NCBI GenBank assembly: GCA_002104935.1
Contig: MCGT01000039.1
Span: 62,001-126,000 of the forward strand
Direction of reading: 5' to 3'
Origin: Hesseltinella vesiculosa
Taxonomy: Eukaryota; Mucoromycota; Mucoromycetes; Mucorales; Cunninghamellaceae
DNA length: 64,000 bases
This document shows, piece after piece, positions 54,860 to 64,000 of this stretch (its first letter is position 1; each line of letters begins with the position of its first letter). The notes below the pieces were generated by a model, which ran no database searches, had not been told where the DNA came from, and worked only from the letters and a program-made list of their open reading frames with translations. The translations under genes were made by a program, and so were the position numbers.

Positions 54860-57853
54860 ATGGCTCTCCGTTCCACGTTGCTTGCCTTGACGTGTCTGCA
54901 TCTGATTGGTTTGGCACTGTTTTTAAAAGGCTTCTTGTTGACACGCCAGACACTTGGTCATCATGGTACTTTTTACGATCCTTGGGAACGTTTCCCGTGG
55001 TCGCCCGATGCGGCTCATCACCCAACCGACAATGCAGCTCAGGACACTGTCGTCTTTCCACGCGTGATCCTGGTCGTGGTCGATGCCTTGCGTTTTGATT
55101 TTATGATCCAAGACGCCACCAAAGACCAGTATTATCGCAATCGGCTGCCCATCATTGATCACCTACGCACCACCCAGCCCGATAACACCCTTCTGTACCA
55201 GTTCCAGGCCGATCCTCCCACCACTACCATGCAGCGAATCAAGGGCTTGATGACCGGGTCCCTGCCGACATTTATTGACGCTGGCGCCAACTTTGCTTCT
55301 ACGGCTGTCGAAGAAGACCACCTGCTGGTCCACCTGGCTCGGAAGTATCCTTCTGTCCACTTTATGGGCGACGACACTTGGGAACACCTGTTTGCTGCCT
55401 CCTTGATATCCAACCAGACCTTTGCCAGCGACAGCTTCAGGATGTTTGACCTACACACCGTCGACAACCGTATCCAGGAACACCTGTGGCCACTGCTCGA
55501 CTCGCCTGACTTTGCCAGCAGTCCGGTGCCTCAACTCGTCATTGCTCATTTCCTCGGCGTCGATCACTGTGGCCACACCTACGGCCCGTCCCATCCCAAC
55601 ATGGCCCTGAAACTCAATGATATGAACACCATCTTGGAACGCATCGTGTCCCATGTCGACAAGGACACACTGCTGATCGTGATCGGCGACCACGGCATGT
55701 CTACTGAAGGGGACCACGGCGGCGAAAGCATCGAAGAACTTATGAGTGGGCTCCTGCTGTACTCGGGCCAACCGCTACGTATGACCTCCACGCCAGACGA
55801 TCACACCTCGGCCTTTCTACATCAGCTTGTAGCGCGTGTCTACCAACAGCGACGGCAGATTCTGGACATTGATCTCGACGCTATCTCCGGCCGCCTCCAC
55901 TACAACGCCTCTGCTGTGCCCCTTGTTCCACAAATCCAGTTGGTGCCCACCCTTGCCTACTTGCTGGGCATACCTGCACCTTTTGGTAATCTTGGCGCAT
56001 TGATTCCTGACGTGTTGCTCCGAGGTCCTATCGACAATGTCCACGATCGGCTACTCCACATGGTGCTCCAGTTTCGAATGAACGCCTTGCAGGTCTACGA
56101 TTACCTGTCGGCTTATGGTCAGCATGGCAGCCATGCCGGTTTCTCTGTGGAGTCTCTGTCACCACTCCTCGATCAACTCGCTGCTGCCGATGCCTGGCTG
56201 GAAAGTGCCTCTTTACCTGACCCTTCCGGCGATCGCCTCGAGCTCCTCTCCCAGGCACTCTTATCCTACGACGCTTTTCTAGCCAACACCATCAAATACT
56301 GCCAAGCCATCTGGGCCCATTTTGATATCGGGTGCATGCTGCTTGGCATCGCCCTACTCGGGATTGCGTTGCTGACCAGCCTTTATCTCTGGACCCAATC
56401 ATTCTTGGCGATGTCAAATCCGCTGGCATCCTATCGACGAGATCTTGTCCTGCTGGCCGTTTTTTTATCGGTGTGCATTGCCCTTGGTGAACGGCGACTG
56501 TCCTGGTGGCACGGTGCTTTTGAAAAGATGACTTGGATCGATGATATATTGACCTGCGTCTTCTTATGTATTTGCGCATGGCTTGCCTCTTCCTCGAAAA
56601 TGGTACAACCATCTTCAAAGGCACCGCTCCAGTGGATCGACGGGTGTGTGCTGCTGGTGCTGTGTATCGTGCAAGCGTTCACCTTGGGCTCCAATAGCTT
56701 TGTGGTGTGGGAAGACCGTGGCACCCTGTATTCTGCAGCTACCCTAGCCACATGGTGGGCCATTCTCCGTTTGCGACACGTCTGCCGCCACATGCAACAG
56801 CCTCTCAGCGCTTCCGTGGCCCTTCGTGCCGTCGCTTCTCCTATGATACTCTTGGTGTTTCTACGATGGTCTAGCAGTTTTGGTCAATGTCGTGAGGAAC
56901 AGCTGCAACATTGCACCTACTGGAATTTACCCCAGGCTCCCATGCCTATCGATAACGTGCGCGACAATGCCTTGGTGCTTGGCTCTGTCCTTGCCTTGGC
57001 TTTCTTTTTTCTCCTGGCTCTGACCAAGCTTGTGTCATGGATCAGCGACCATACCCGACCTATGCCTGGCCATGCATTGTTTATGATCTTGTATGTGTTT
57101 GCCCTGGGAGCAGCTGTCGCCCGCAGCCTCGACCAACTCTGTCAGATGACTTTTGCTTTTGATGAACAAGGTGGATCTCTTTTTACCTGGCCGTGGCTAT
57201 TGGACATTTATTTACCTCGGGCAGTGTATCTTGTGTGTACAGGTGGGTCTCTCTGCTGGGGTACCCTGGCCAAACGGTGCTCGTCTCCAAAGTCTTGCTT
57301 AGCCTCTTGGCTTGGAGTGTTTTGCTTTTGGTCCGTGACGCTTGCCTTGTTGCAGCAGCCCATTGGCACACTGCTGCTTCTTCTCAGCCCTCCCTTACTG
57401 TACCTGCTCGTCGACCACCATTACGGAAACGACGCCTTCCTCCGTCTTGCTCTTGCGCATCTGCTTGGCCATCACCTCTTTTATACCACTGGCCATCAAG
57501 CAATGTTCTCGTCCCTGCCCTGGAAAGCTGCTTTCATTGGGTTTGATGACATGTATTATTACGTCGGTGCTGTGCTTGTGTCGCTGTCGACTCTGTCTGG
57601 GTACCTGATGGCGTGGCTAACCTGCTGGTTGATTATCCAGGATCAAGCCACAAGCGATCACCTGGCCCCTGTCTCGACCTCGTCTTCGTTGTTCCTCGGC
57701 CTGCTCCAATCCATCCCTACGTTTCTGTCCTCGATCTTTGTGTTCGTCCTTCGAAGGCACCTTATGACCTGGAAAATCTTTGCCCCTCGCTTCCTCCTGC
57801 AAGTGCTGCTGGTCGCTGGCACTTGGCTATGCCACAGCTTGTCACCTCTGTAG
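54860..57853 (+). CDS. GPI ethanolamine phosphate transferase, PIG-O/GPI13-like
   Basis: An intronless frame of 997 codons. A signal-anchor (LLALTCLHLIGLALFLKGFLL) precedes an alkaline-phosphatase-superfamily luminal domain. VILVVVDALRFDF supplies a metal-binding Asp, and TTTMQRIKGLMTGSLPTF supplies the Thr nucleophile. HFLGVDHCGHTYGP and VIGDHGMSTEGDHGG supply further metal ligands. At least ten membrane helices follow. PIG-O adds the bridging ethanolamine phosphate to the third mannose of GPI precursors in the ER. The segment order and the total length suit PIG-O better than PIG-N or PIG-G. A decayed partial copy lies at 61760-62875. Confidence 0.92.
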   Translation: MALRSTLLALTCLHLIGLALFLKGFLLTRQTLGHHGTFYDPWERFPWSPDAAHHPTDNAAQDTVVFPRVILVVVDALRFDFMIQDATKDQYYRNRLPIIDHLRTTQPDNTLLYQFQADPPTTTMQRIKGLMTGSLPTFIDAGANFASTAVEEDHLLVHLARKYPSVHFMGDDTWEHLFAASLISNQTFASDSFRMFDLHTVDNRIQEHLWPLLDSPDFASSPVPQLVIAHFLGVDHCGHTYGPSHPNMALKLNDMNTILERIVSHVDKDTLLIVIGDHGMSTEGDHGGESIEELMSGLLLYSGQPLRMTSTPDDHTSAFLHQLVARVYQQRRQILDIDLDAISGRLHYNASAVPLVPQIQLVPTLAYLLGIPAPFGNLGALIPDVLLRGPIDNVHDRLLHMVLQFRMNALQVYDYLSAYGQHGSHAGFSVESLSPLLDQLAAADAWLESASLPDPSGDRLELLSQALLSYDAFLANTIKYCQAIWAHFDIGCMLLGIALLGIALLTSLYLWTQSFLAMSNPLASYRRDLVLLAVFLSVCIALGERRLSWWHGAFEKMTWIDDILTCVFLCICAWLASSSKMVQPSSKAPLQWIDGCVLLVLCIVQAFTLGSNSFVVWEDRGTLYSAATLATWWAILRLRHVCRHMQQPLSASVALRAVASPMILLVFLRWSSSFGQCREEQLQHCTYWNLPQAPMPIDNVRDNALVLGSVLALAFFFLLALTKLVSWISDHTRPMPGHALFMILYVFALGAAVARSLDQLCQMTFAFDEQGGSLFTWPWLLDIYLPRAVYLVCTGGSLCWGTLAKRCSSPKSCLASWLGVFCFWSVTLALLQQPIGTLLLLLSPPLLYLLVDHHYGNDAFLRLALAHLLGHHLFYTTGHQAMFSSLPWKAAFIGFDDMYYYVGAVLVSLSTLSGYLMAWLTCWLIIQDQATSDHLAPVSTSSSLFLGLLQSIPTFLSSIFVFVLRRHLMTWKIFAPRFLLQVLLVAGTWLCHSLSPL

Positions 57854-58141
57854 CTTCTCGCTTTAATAAATATTTTAGAGTTTCAATTTCCTTGGTGCTG
57901 TGGTCACACAATGCTTTTTTCAAGCTGAATGTCAGCCAAGCTCCACAAAAATAAAAAATTAAAAAACGGGTGACACGAACTTTGGCCAACCCTTTGCATA
58001 AGAGTTCCCGCTCAATGCACTGATTTTCTTCTTTTTATCATCCTTCACTATTACCTATGCTCTTCGTAACGTCTGCCAGCAGTCTTTCATGTCTGAAATA
58101 TTCCATCACCAAAACCAAATTCATTCATGAAAAAAATAAAA

Positions 58142-58885
58142 TCAATCTCGCTGAGGAGTCTTGCTACAGGAAAGGAGGTTCACGCAGTTGGGGAAATGAT
58201 AGGCTATAGCAGGACCAAAGCTGCAGACTTCGTCTAGCGTTTCTTCTTCATCGCTGGTGTCCAACAAGCAGTCGTCAGATTGCAATTCCTCGCGCATCAT
58301 TTTGACCCTGGCTTTCGCCATCCAAGCAAGATAGAGGCATGGTATGAATGATTTGGCGAAGAGGTATGGCTCAGGCTTGATAGACAAGGAGACTACCAGA
58401 CGGAGTAAGCGGCAGACATAACCCTTCGGTACATCCATGCGTAAAAGATTCAGATCAAGGCCTGTAATAAAAATTTGAAGGAGGGAATAATAAGTTTCAC
58501 GTCAATGGCCACTTCTCTCTATTTTTTTTAATCATACCGAAAGTGACAAAGCCAAATGTTTCAATTTTCCGTATCATACAGTCAATATCGTTTAAACTTA
58601 TAAAAATGGATTTGGGATTTTCGAAAAAATAAAAATATTAGTTTTACTGGAAGCTTGGTACAAAAATGCTCAAGAGGCATACGGTTTCCATATTAGGCGT
58701 GCGGTGATTTAATACAGTCACAGAAAACCAAAGTTATTACTTTATAAACGATAAGTTTAAATGATACTGACTGTATCAGGATGAGTTCGATACAGACTGT
58801 CCACCATGTCTTTCATAGCCTTTGGGAGTTTCAAGCAACCATTGTTCATGATCTTTGTGCCGTTGGGCATGTTGTCTTGTCGTTC
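58142..58885 (-). CDS. Unrecognised spliced gene, probably repeat-derived
   Basis: Three coding-looking blocks lie in order on the minus strand. The first is about 58772-58885 (MPNGTKIMNNGCLKLPKAMKD, read in part). The second is about 58545-58640 (DIDCMIRKIETFGFVTF), with a GTATGA donor. The third is 58142-58463 (LDLNLLRMDVPKGYVC, SFIPCLYLAWMAKARVKMM, then an acidic stretch and YHFPNCVNLLSC). Blocks two and three join cleanly (VTFGLDLNLLRMD); the first junction could not be settled. No known domain was recognised. It lies next to the zinc-finger gene on the same strand and may be part of the same multicopy locus. Confidence 0.45.
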
Positions 58886-59003
58886 TGAAACAAAGCAAGC
58901 CCTTCGGTCTGGAGATCTGGCCCACTGAGGAAAAAAAAAAAAAAAAAAAAACTTGTCAGATGCTGCTACTCTTTACCATCTTGATTTTCTTTTGTTTCCT
59001 GAC

Positions 59004-60062
59004 TTACAGGTTCTCTTTCAAGGCGTGACGGAGGACGTAAAAGTCTTGGCCGGGGATGTAGAGAGCGCTTTGGGCGTCCTGGGGACTGGAGAAGTAACGC
59101 ATGCCAGCAAGGCTAACCACCTGATGGCGTTGGCCGGTTGCATGCGTCATGGCCGACACCAGGCCCGGATCCTGCTGGTCAACTTGCTGAACAATGCGAT
59201 CCCACCGTTGGTGAGAAAAAAACCAGTCGAGATCGTGGACGACATCGGTGGATGAGATCGCATTGCGGGCGTCACGGAGGATGGTGTCAAGTTGATCCAG
59301 AACAGAAGCATTGTCCATGTCGTTGCTGGCTGGCTGGGGAGTAGAACGAGAAGGCGAAGTGGTGGTAGATTCATTCACCATCTCATCCTCAACTTCGGTT
59401 ACTGTGCTGCTACCAGTAACACCATACCAGGGAACAGTGCGATGGTTGAACAAGCGCTGGACAGGGTGGGTGACAGCAAGGGACTTCAGAGCATCAGCAT
59501 GAGACAGTTGGTCAAGCTTGTCTCGATGCATGGCATAAAAATGCTTGCTCATCGTCCCCTCAGCTTCACAAAAAAAAGGTGGTTGTTGGCACAAGGTGCA
59601 CTTCTTGCCGATGTGCAGAGGGAGTCCAGGGATAACGCTGTCACAAACACGGAATGACTCATAGAAGACTTGGATGTCAGCTTCGCCCACAGTGCCAGTT
59701 TCAATGGTGCGGAGGTGATGAACAATCTGAGCCACATTGCACTCAGGATGGCGATCTTTCAAGTGAGATCGTGCTGCTTCCAACGTAACAGCTGTTTGAC
59801 AAACATCGCATACTATCAGCGTCTTGTTGCAGCTAGGTAACGCTCCAGCCACAGCACGCATGCCCTGCAAGTAGAGAATCTCGTCATAATCGTGATCTAA
59901 AAAAAAATAATGTGGGCACCGTTAAGATCAAAGTAACTCTTGTACCGGTGTTTGCTTCTTACTCTCTTCAGCAATGCTTTTTTGTGCATCATTGAGCCTT
60001 TGCTTGAATGTTGTATTGTTCACATTGCAAGTCAAAGCATGATCTCTGAAGGCTTGCCACAT
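59004..60062 (-). CDS. OrsD-like zinc-finger protein (repeat-associated)
   Basis: Exons 59963-60062 and 59004-59896 give 330 residues in frame. Exon 1 encodes FRDHALTCNV and FKQRLNDAQKSIAEE. Exon 2 has CNKTLIVCDVCQTAV with a following H-x-x-x-x-H (SHLKDRHPE), and a second pair CTLCQQPPFFC with HFYAMHRDKL. The two C2H2-like fingers and their spacing resemble the OrsD/DUF3505 family found in many fungi, often in repeat-rich regions. The C-terminal part has WDRIVQQVDQQDPGLVSAM and no enzyme motif. A truncated paralogue of the first exon is at about 13170-13328. The Met at 60062 may not be the true start. Confidence 0.6.
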
Positions 60063-60608
60063 TCACCGCCCCCGTATTCCACGTCCTTGGCATGTTCCAC
60101 GTGCTTAGTTCTGATAACAAGATCGAGGCGCCTGCCAAGTTTTTGTCGACATTTGGTGTTCAACCTATCATTGTTCTTTCTTTCCACTGAGGCTCTCCTG
60201 GTTGATTCTCCACTACAAAGACAAAAAAAGCCAATAAGCTATCGTGTCTCCCTCTTTTTTTTCATATCATACCGGATGACTTCGATATTTTCCAGATCGT
60301 CGAAAGCAGAATCGATAAACCTCCACACGTGTGCATTGTACCAACTTTCTAAATGAGAAGCTGCCAGGGTATTTGATTCCATTCACGAAGCCTAACAAAC
60401 AATTTCGGTTAGACGTGTGTGATTCTTGGAGACCATGCCAATTACAGAGCTTGCATCGTCATGAATGGGGAAAGTATCCAATCAAAGTCGGAGTGCTTTT
60501 TGTTGTCAAAGGTTTGTTGCCAGGACTGTGGGCTATAGAGATGCTTTCGGATGGCGGCGGTAGACAACTAGGGAGAAAGAGGCACGTCAGGGGCATCCAA
60601 ATAAACGA
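60063..60608. other. Gap upstream of the zinc-finger gene; possible plus-strand relic
   Basis: A plus-strand frame from 60331 runs into the TIR element (to 60759) and reads FRLDVCDSWRPCQLQSLHR. It has no known family and may be a passenger relic. The last 30 bp before 60609 resemble the bases before 13600 (both have GGCACGTCAG), so the repeat unit extends beyond the TIR. Confidence 0.4.
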
Positions 60609-61332
60609 GGAGGTTAAATTCACGGATATGAAGTTACACTCAGCCTGGGATTGTCCAATAAAATCATTTTTCTGTTTTTGGATTTCTTTTTTTCCCATTT
60701 ACCTGGAAGTTGTTATCAATACTCGCTTGACCTTGTACAGGAAGCGTAAAAGGCGATAGCTGAGCGTCTTGAAGGGTCATGGATAAGCTTCAAATAGAAC
60801 ATGAAGCCAGACGTTTCATAGAGATGCACAATGAAATGACGCGCATTGTCTCCAACCGGCAAGTCGACAAAGTTGTCAGGAAGATGCACTTTGATAAGCA
60901 GAGCAGGGTTGTGATGGAACTGGCCATAAAATTCATCTAGCTCATCGCAGTTAATCATTGCTTCAGAAGGGGGAGATCGTTGGCGGGTGGCACTGTTTCG
61001 GCAGCGGATGCAAGTGAGGTACCGGCATCTGCGTCCTTCAAAATGCACTAGAGGTCGTTTACATTTGCAATCACTACAGCGAGCGATGGGCACTTGATCA
61101 GTTACTTGCAATAATGCGCTCAATGGAGGCATTATCCAGGCGCGTAACGTTGTGTGATGGCATTATAAGAAATAGCGAAGAGAAAGAAATATGAGGAAAA
61201 GGTGTTAAAAAAAACAAGTAGCTTTTCTCTTCCCATCCCCACATTTTTTTTTTTGCCAAAAACAGGAAAATGATTTTATTGGCCAATCCCAGGCTGAGTG
61301 TAACTTCGTATCCGTGGATTTTCTGAACCTCC
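60609..61332. mobile_element. TIR element, copy 2 (724 bp)
   Basis: It has the same 60-bp inverted ends as 13600-14219. The left arm has a small deletion (GGAGGTTAAATTCACGG where copy 1 has GGAGGTTCAGAAAATTCACG), and the right arm ends with CTGAACCTCC at 61332. The interior is longer than in copy 1 and holds the fuller form of the CxxC frame. No transposase was found. Confidence 0.75.
60716..61132 (-). CDS. CxxC zinc-ribbon-like ORF carried by TIR element copy 2
   Basis: 138 codons. MPPLSALLQVTDQVPIARC leads into CSDCKCKRPLVHF and YLTCIRCRNSATRQR, a paired CxxC layout, then MINCDELDEFYGQFHHNPAL and LPDNFVDLPVGDNARHFIVH. The paralogue at 13824-14081 lacks the last segment. The family is unrecognised. 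The good match between copies in the reading frame suggests that the coding sequence once mattered, or that the copies are young. Confidence 0.55.
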   Translation of the reverse strand: MPPLSALLQVTDQVPIARCSDCKCKRPLVHFEGRRCRYLTCIRCRNSATRQRSPPSEAMINCDELDEFYGQFHHNPALLIKVHLPDNFVDLPVGDNARHFIVHLYETSGFMFYLKLIHDPSRRSAIAFYASCTRSSEY

Positions 61333-61759
61333 ACGTTTACTTTTTTTACTTTCCAGAAATAATATCTGTTGCAGGCAATGGCCATTCCAAGCACCTGTTC
61401 CGTCTGCGAAGTAGACGGCATTCTTTTGATTCAAAGGAGTGTTCATGGCTTGATGCTCAAGAAGCATAGAAACTCGAGGGTGATGCCTCGTTTTCGGCTA
61501 TGTCGATCGGAATGTTTTGTTGATGTGAAACGGCTCTTGCTGAGTGATTGAACTCGTCGTTTTTACATTGATCGAACAGCTTGGATTGGCTCATTGACCT
61601 TCCACATGGTGGTGGTGCAAGTCTGATGAAAAGTAAGGACCAAGAGCGAACGAAAGAAAGCAATCTGATCTCTTCAGCTTTTTTTTTCCGATAGGCCGCA
61701 AACGATAAGCTGGTCTTAGTAGAGATCATGTCTGGATTATTAGTTTGATAGATCAATAA
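61333..61759. other. Gap between TIR element and GPI13 duplicate, no supported gene
   Basis: Short frames on both strands were seen (for example 61369-61551 plus and 61276-61467 minus), none with a family signature. Confidence 0.45.
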
Positions 61760-62875
61760 ATAATGCTCCAGTTTCGCATGAATGCCTTGCATGTCAACGA
61801 TTGCCTGTCGGCTTATGGTCAGTATGGCAACCACGCTGGTTTCTCTGCGGAGTCTCTGTCACCACTCCTCGATCAACTCGCACTGTGCCTGACCCTTCCA
61901 GCGATCCCCTCGAGTTCCTCTCCTAGGAACTGTTATCCTGGCCAGCCTTTATCTCCGGACCCAATCACTCTTGACGATTTCAAATCCTCTGGCGTCCTAA
62001 CGACGAGGCTTTGTCCTGCTGGCCGTTTTTTTTCCGGTGCGCATTGCCCTTGGTGAACAGCAACTGTCCTGGTGGGCACAGTGCTTTTGAAAAGATGACT
62101 TTTGCTTTTGATGAACAAGGTGGATCTCTTTTTACCTGGCCGTGGCTATTGGACATTTATTTACCTCGGGCAGTGTATCTTGTGTGTGCAGGCGGGTCTC
62201 TCTGCTGGGGTACCCTGGCCAAACGGTGCTCGGCTCCAAAGTCTCGCTTAGCCTCTTGGCTTGGAGTGTTTTGCTTTTGGTCCGTGACGCTTGCCTTGTT
62301 GCAGCAACCCATTGGCACCATGCTGCTTCTTCTCAGCCCTCCCTTACTGTACCTGCTCGTCGACCACCATTACAGAAATGACGCCTTCATCCGTCTTGCT
62401 CTTGCGCATCTGCTTGGCCATCACCTCTTTTATACCACTGGCCATCAAGCAATGTTCTCGTCCCTGCCCTGGAAAGCTGCTTTCATTGGGTTTGATGACA
62501 TGTATTATTACGTTGGTGCTGTGCTTGTGTCGCTGTCGACTCTGTCTGGGTACCTGATGGCGTGGCTAACCAGCTGGTTGATTATCCAGGATCAAGCCAC
62601 AAGCGATCACCTGACTCCTGTCTCGATCTCGTCTTCGTTGTTCCTCGGCCTACTCCAATCCATCCCTACGTTTCTGTCCTCGATCTTTGTGTTCGTCCTT
62701 CGAAGGCACCTAATGACCTGGAAAATCTTTGCCCCTCGCTTTCTGTTGCAAGTGCTGCTGGTTGCTGGCACTTGGCTATGCCACAGCCTATCCTCTGTAG
62801 CCTCTCACTTTAATAAATATCTTGGAGTTTCATATTCCTCGGTACTGTGGTCACACAATGCTTTTTTTTTAACCC
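61760..62875 (+). pseudogene. Partial, decayed duplicate of the GPI13-like gene
   Basis: It matches 56065-57920 of the PIG-O/GPI13-like gene. The first part (MLQFRMNALHVNDCLSAYGQ) is frameshifted and has lost about 130 bp near 61885-61945. A further 618 bp is deleted exactly between two copies of AGATGACTT (56526 and 57144 in the parent). The remainder (FAFDEQGGSLFTWPWLLD to GTWLCHSLS) stays nearly identical and open to about 62883. The parental 3' end (TTTAATAAATAT and CACACAATGCTTTTTT) is copied too. The luminal catalytic domain is absent, so it cannot be a working transferase. Confidence 0.93.
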
Positions 62876-63060
62876 TGTGCTGAGATGAGGCTGAGGTGAC
62901 GTTGGATGTCAAAAAAAGAGTTGACCTGCCCAGCCCGTGCCACTTGGGCTTGAACAAAAACAAAAAATTAAAAAAACGTGGTGACACAAGCTTGGGTATA
63001 TAAAAAAGATCATAAGAATCGCTGCTTTCTTTCATTTTTTATTATCCTTCACTATCTCTT

Positions 63061-64000
63061 ATGTTCTTAAAGTCATCGCTACTGTGGTTAGGCTCGATGG
63101 TGCTCGCTGCTACAGCTCTGCCTCTGTCCCTGTAAGCCTCAAATTACTCAAACTCGATCCCTCTCCCGCTCATTCTTGTCATTTTTTTATTAACTTTCTG
63201 TTTAGCAACACTCGATCATCAAAACCGTCCAATTCCTCATGGAGTCATGGCATCTCTATGCAACCGCTGGACCATTTTGACAACAATAACAACCAAACCA
63301 TCCCTATTCGCTATTGGGTCGACGATACCTATTACCAGCCTGGTGGACCTGTCATTTGTAATCCCGCCATTTTTTTCATTTTAAAAACGCTTTCTTCTGA
63401 CTTTCCCTTTTTAGTCGTCAATTTTGGTGAAGAGACCGTCACTAATGAATCTGTCGATTACGTCTTTCAAGGACCTCAAAAGATCATGGCCAAGTCCTTG
63501 GGCGCCTTGAGCATCCTTCTTGAGCATAGATATATTGGTCAAAGTGTTCCCAGCTCGGTGGTAGGTCTCACTCATCTCTTTTTTTAACCTCCACAACATA
63601 TTTTTGTGCTCATCATCCTTATCGCTCTGTCTTTTAGGATCCAAAAAATCCTAGTTATCGTTACTTGACGGTCAACCAGGTAGGCCAGAAAAAAAACACG
63701 ATGCCAGAACCTTTCGCTGATCCGTCTTTTTTTTTACAGTCCTTAGCTGATATGGCTAACTTTATTAAATCCTCCAATGGTGGTGTGGCTGGCGTGCACC
63801 AGGACCTATCGCCCCCCAACACCAAATGGATTGCACGTGGTGGTAAGCCCTAAGAAACAACCATGGGAAATTCCAACGCTCATCTCCATCTCTTCTCTCC
63901 CTTCCGCAGGCAGCTACAGCGGCGTGCTTTCTGCTTGGATGAGATACCAATACCCTGACCTTGTTTATGCCGCCATGTCCTCCTCTGCCCCTGTTCAAGG
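63061..64000 (+). CDS. Serine carboxypeptidase, S28 family (partial, runs off the window)
   Basis: Exons 63061-63131, 63206-63357, 63415-63560, 63638-63679, 63740-63842 and 63910 onward. A signal peptide (LLWLGSMVLAATALPL) precedes MQPLDHFDNNNNQTIPIRYW, QPGGPVIFVNFGEET, ILLEHRYIGQSVP and YRYLTVNQSLADMANFI. The nucleophile serine is in GGSYSGVLSAWMRYQYP. This is the order of S28 Pro-Xaa carboxypeptidases and dipeptidyl peptidases II. The product should be secreted or vacuolar. The Asp and His of the triad lie beyond the window. The donor after SVPSS(V) has two options three bases apart. Confidence 0.92.

Noticed and set aside
61763..62883. A second functional GPI13-like protein
   Set aside because: It lacks the catalytic luminal domain and carries two large deletions and frame breaks.

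Overview
The window is nuclear DNA of a filamentous fungus. The short GT-AG introns (about 50-80 nt, many with an A-run after the donor and a T-run before the acceptor), the gene set (chitin-synthase-activator-like Sel1 protein, cytochrome P450 reductase, GID-complex subunit, S28 peptidase, GT49 glycosyltransferase) and the style of the mobile elements suggest an early-diverging lineage, most likely Mucoromycota. The species cannot be told from the sequence alone. Every multi-exon model reported as firm was checked by summing its exon lengths to a whole number of codons.

Layout. 1-3.17 kb is a 21-bp satellite with intron-like spacers and an inverted tail. 3.2-11.8 kb carries a PhyH dioxygenase, a bHLH factor, MOB4/phocein, a GT49 glycosyltransferase and a GH36 alpha-galactosidase. 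12.2-14.3 kb is repeat-derived (an unrecognised gene, a zinc-finger fragment and a TIR element). 14.3-34.8 kb is housekeeping: an LYR protein, a membrane-anchored cysteine-synthase-like enzyme, a Gfo/Idh oxidoreductase, a Sel1 protein, thioredoxin, P450 reductase, a Gid1/RanBPM-like GID subunit, an EXPERA protein, ribosomal protein uS9 and an LRR protein.

34.8-47.9 kb is the most unusual region: three Fanzor1-type (eukaryotic TnpB-like, RNA-guided nuclease family) loci, all on the minus strand. Locus A (1117 codons, nine exons) and locus B (954 codons, eight exons) splice in frame and keep the three RuvC acidic positions; B is the more canonical. Locus C is broken: it keeps RuvC-I but loses the C-terminal half, and it abuts a degraded fragment of an A-like gene. 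Just 3' of both A and B lies a shared segment of about 160 bp, with a conserved intron-like stretch and a polyadenylation signal. It sits where Fanzor-associated omegaRNAs are expected. Beyond B's copy lies a 29-bp tandem array.

48-50.6 kb holds two abutting copies of a Tc1/mariner-like element that form a near-perfect palindrome. 50.8-57.9 kb is housekeeping again: a PPP1R37-like LRR protein with an RVxF motif, tRNA isopentenyltransferase, and GPI ethanolamine-phosphate transferase (PIG-O/GPI13). 58.1-61.3 kb is repeat-derived: an OrsD-like zinc-finger gene and a second copy of the TIR element. It is followed by a decayed partial duplicate of the GPI13 gene. The window ends inside an S28 serine peptidase gene.
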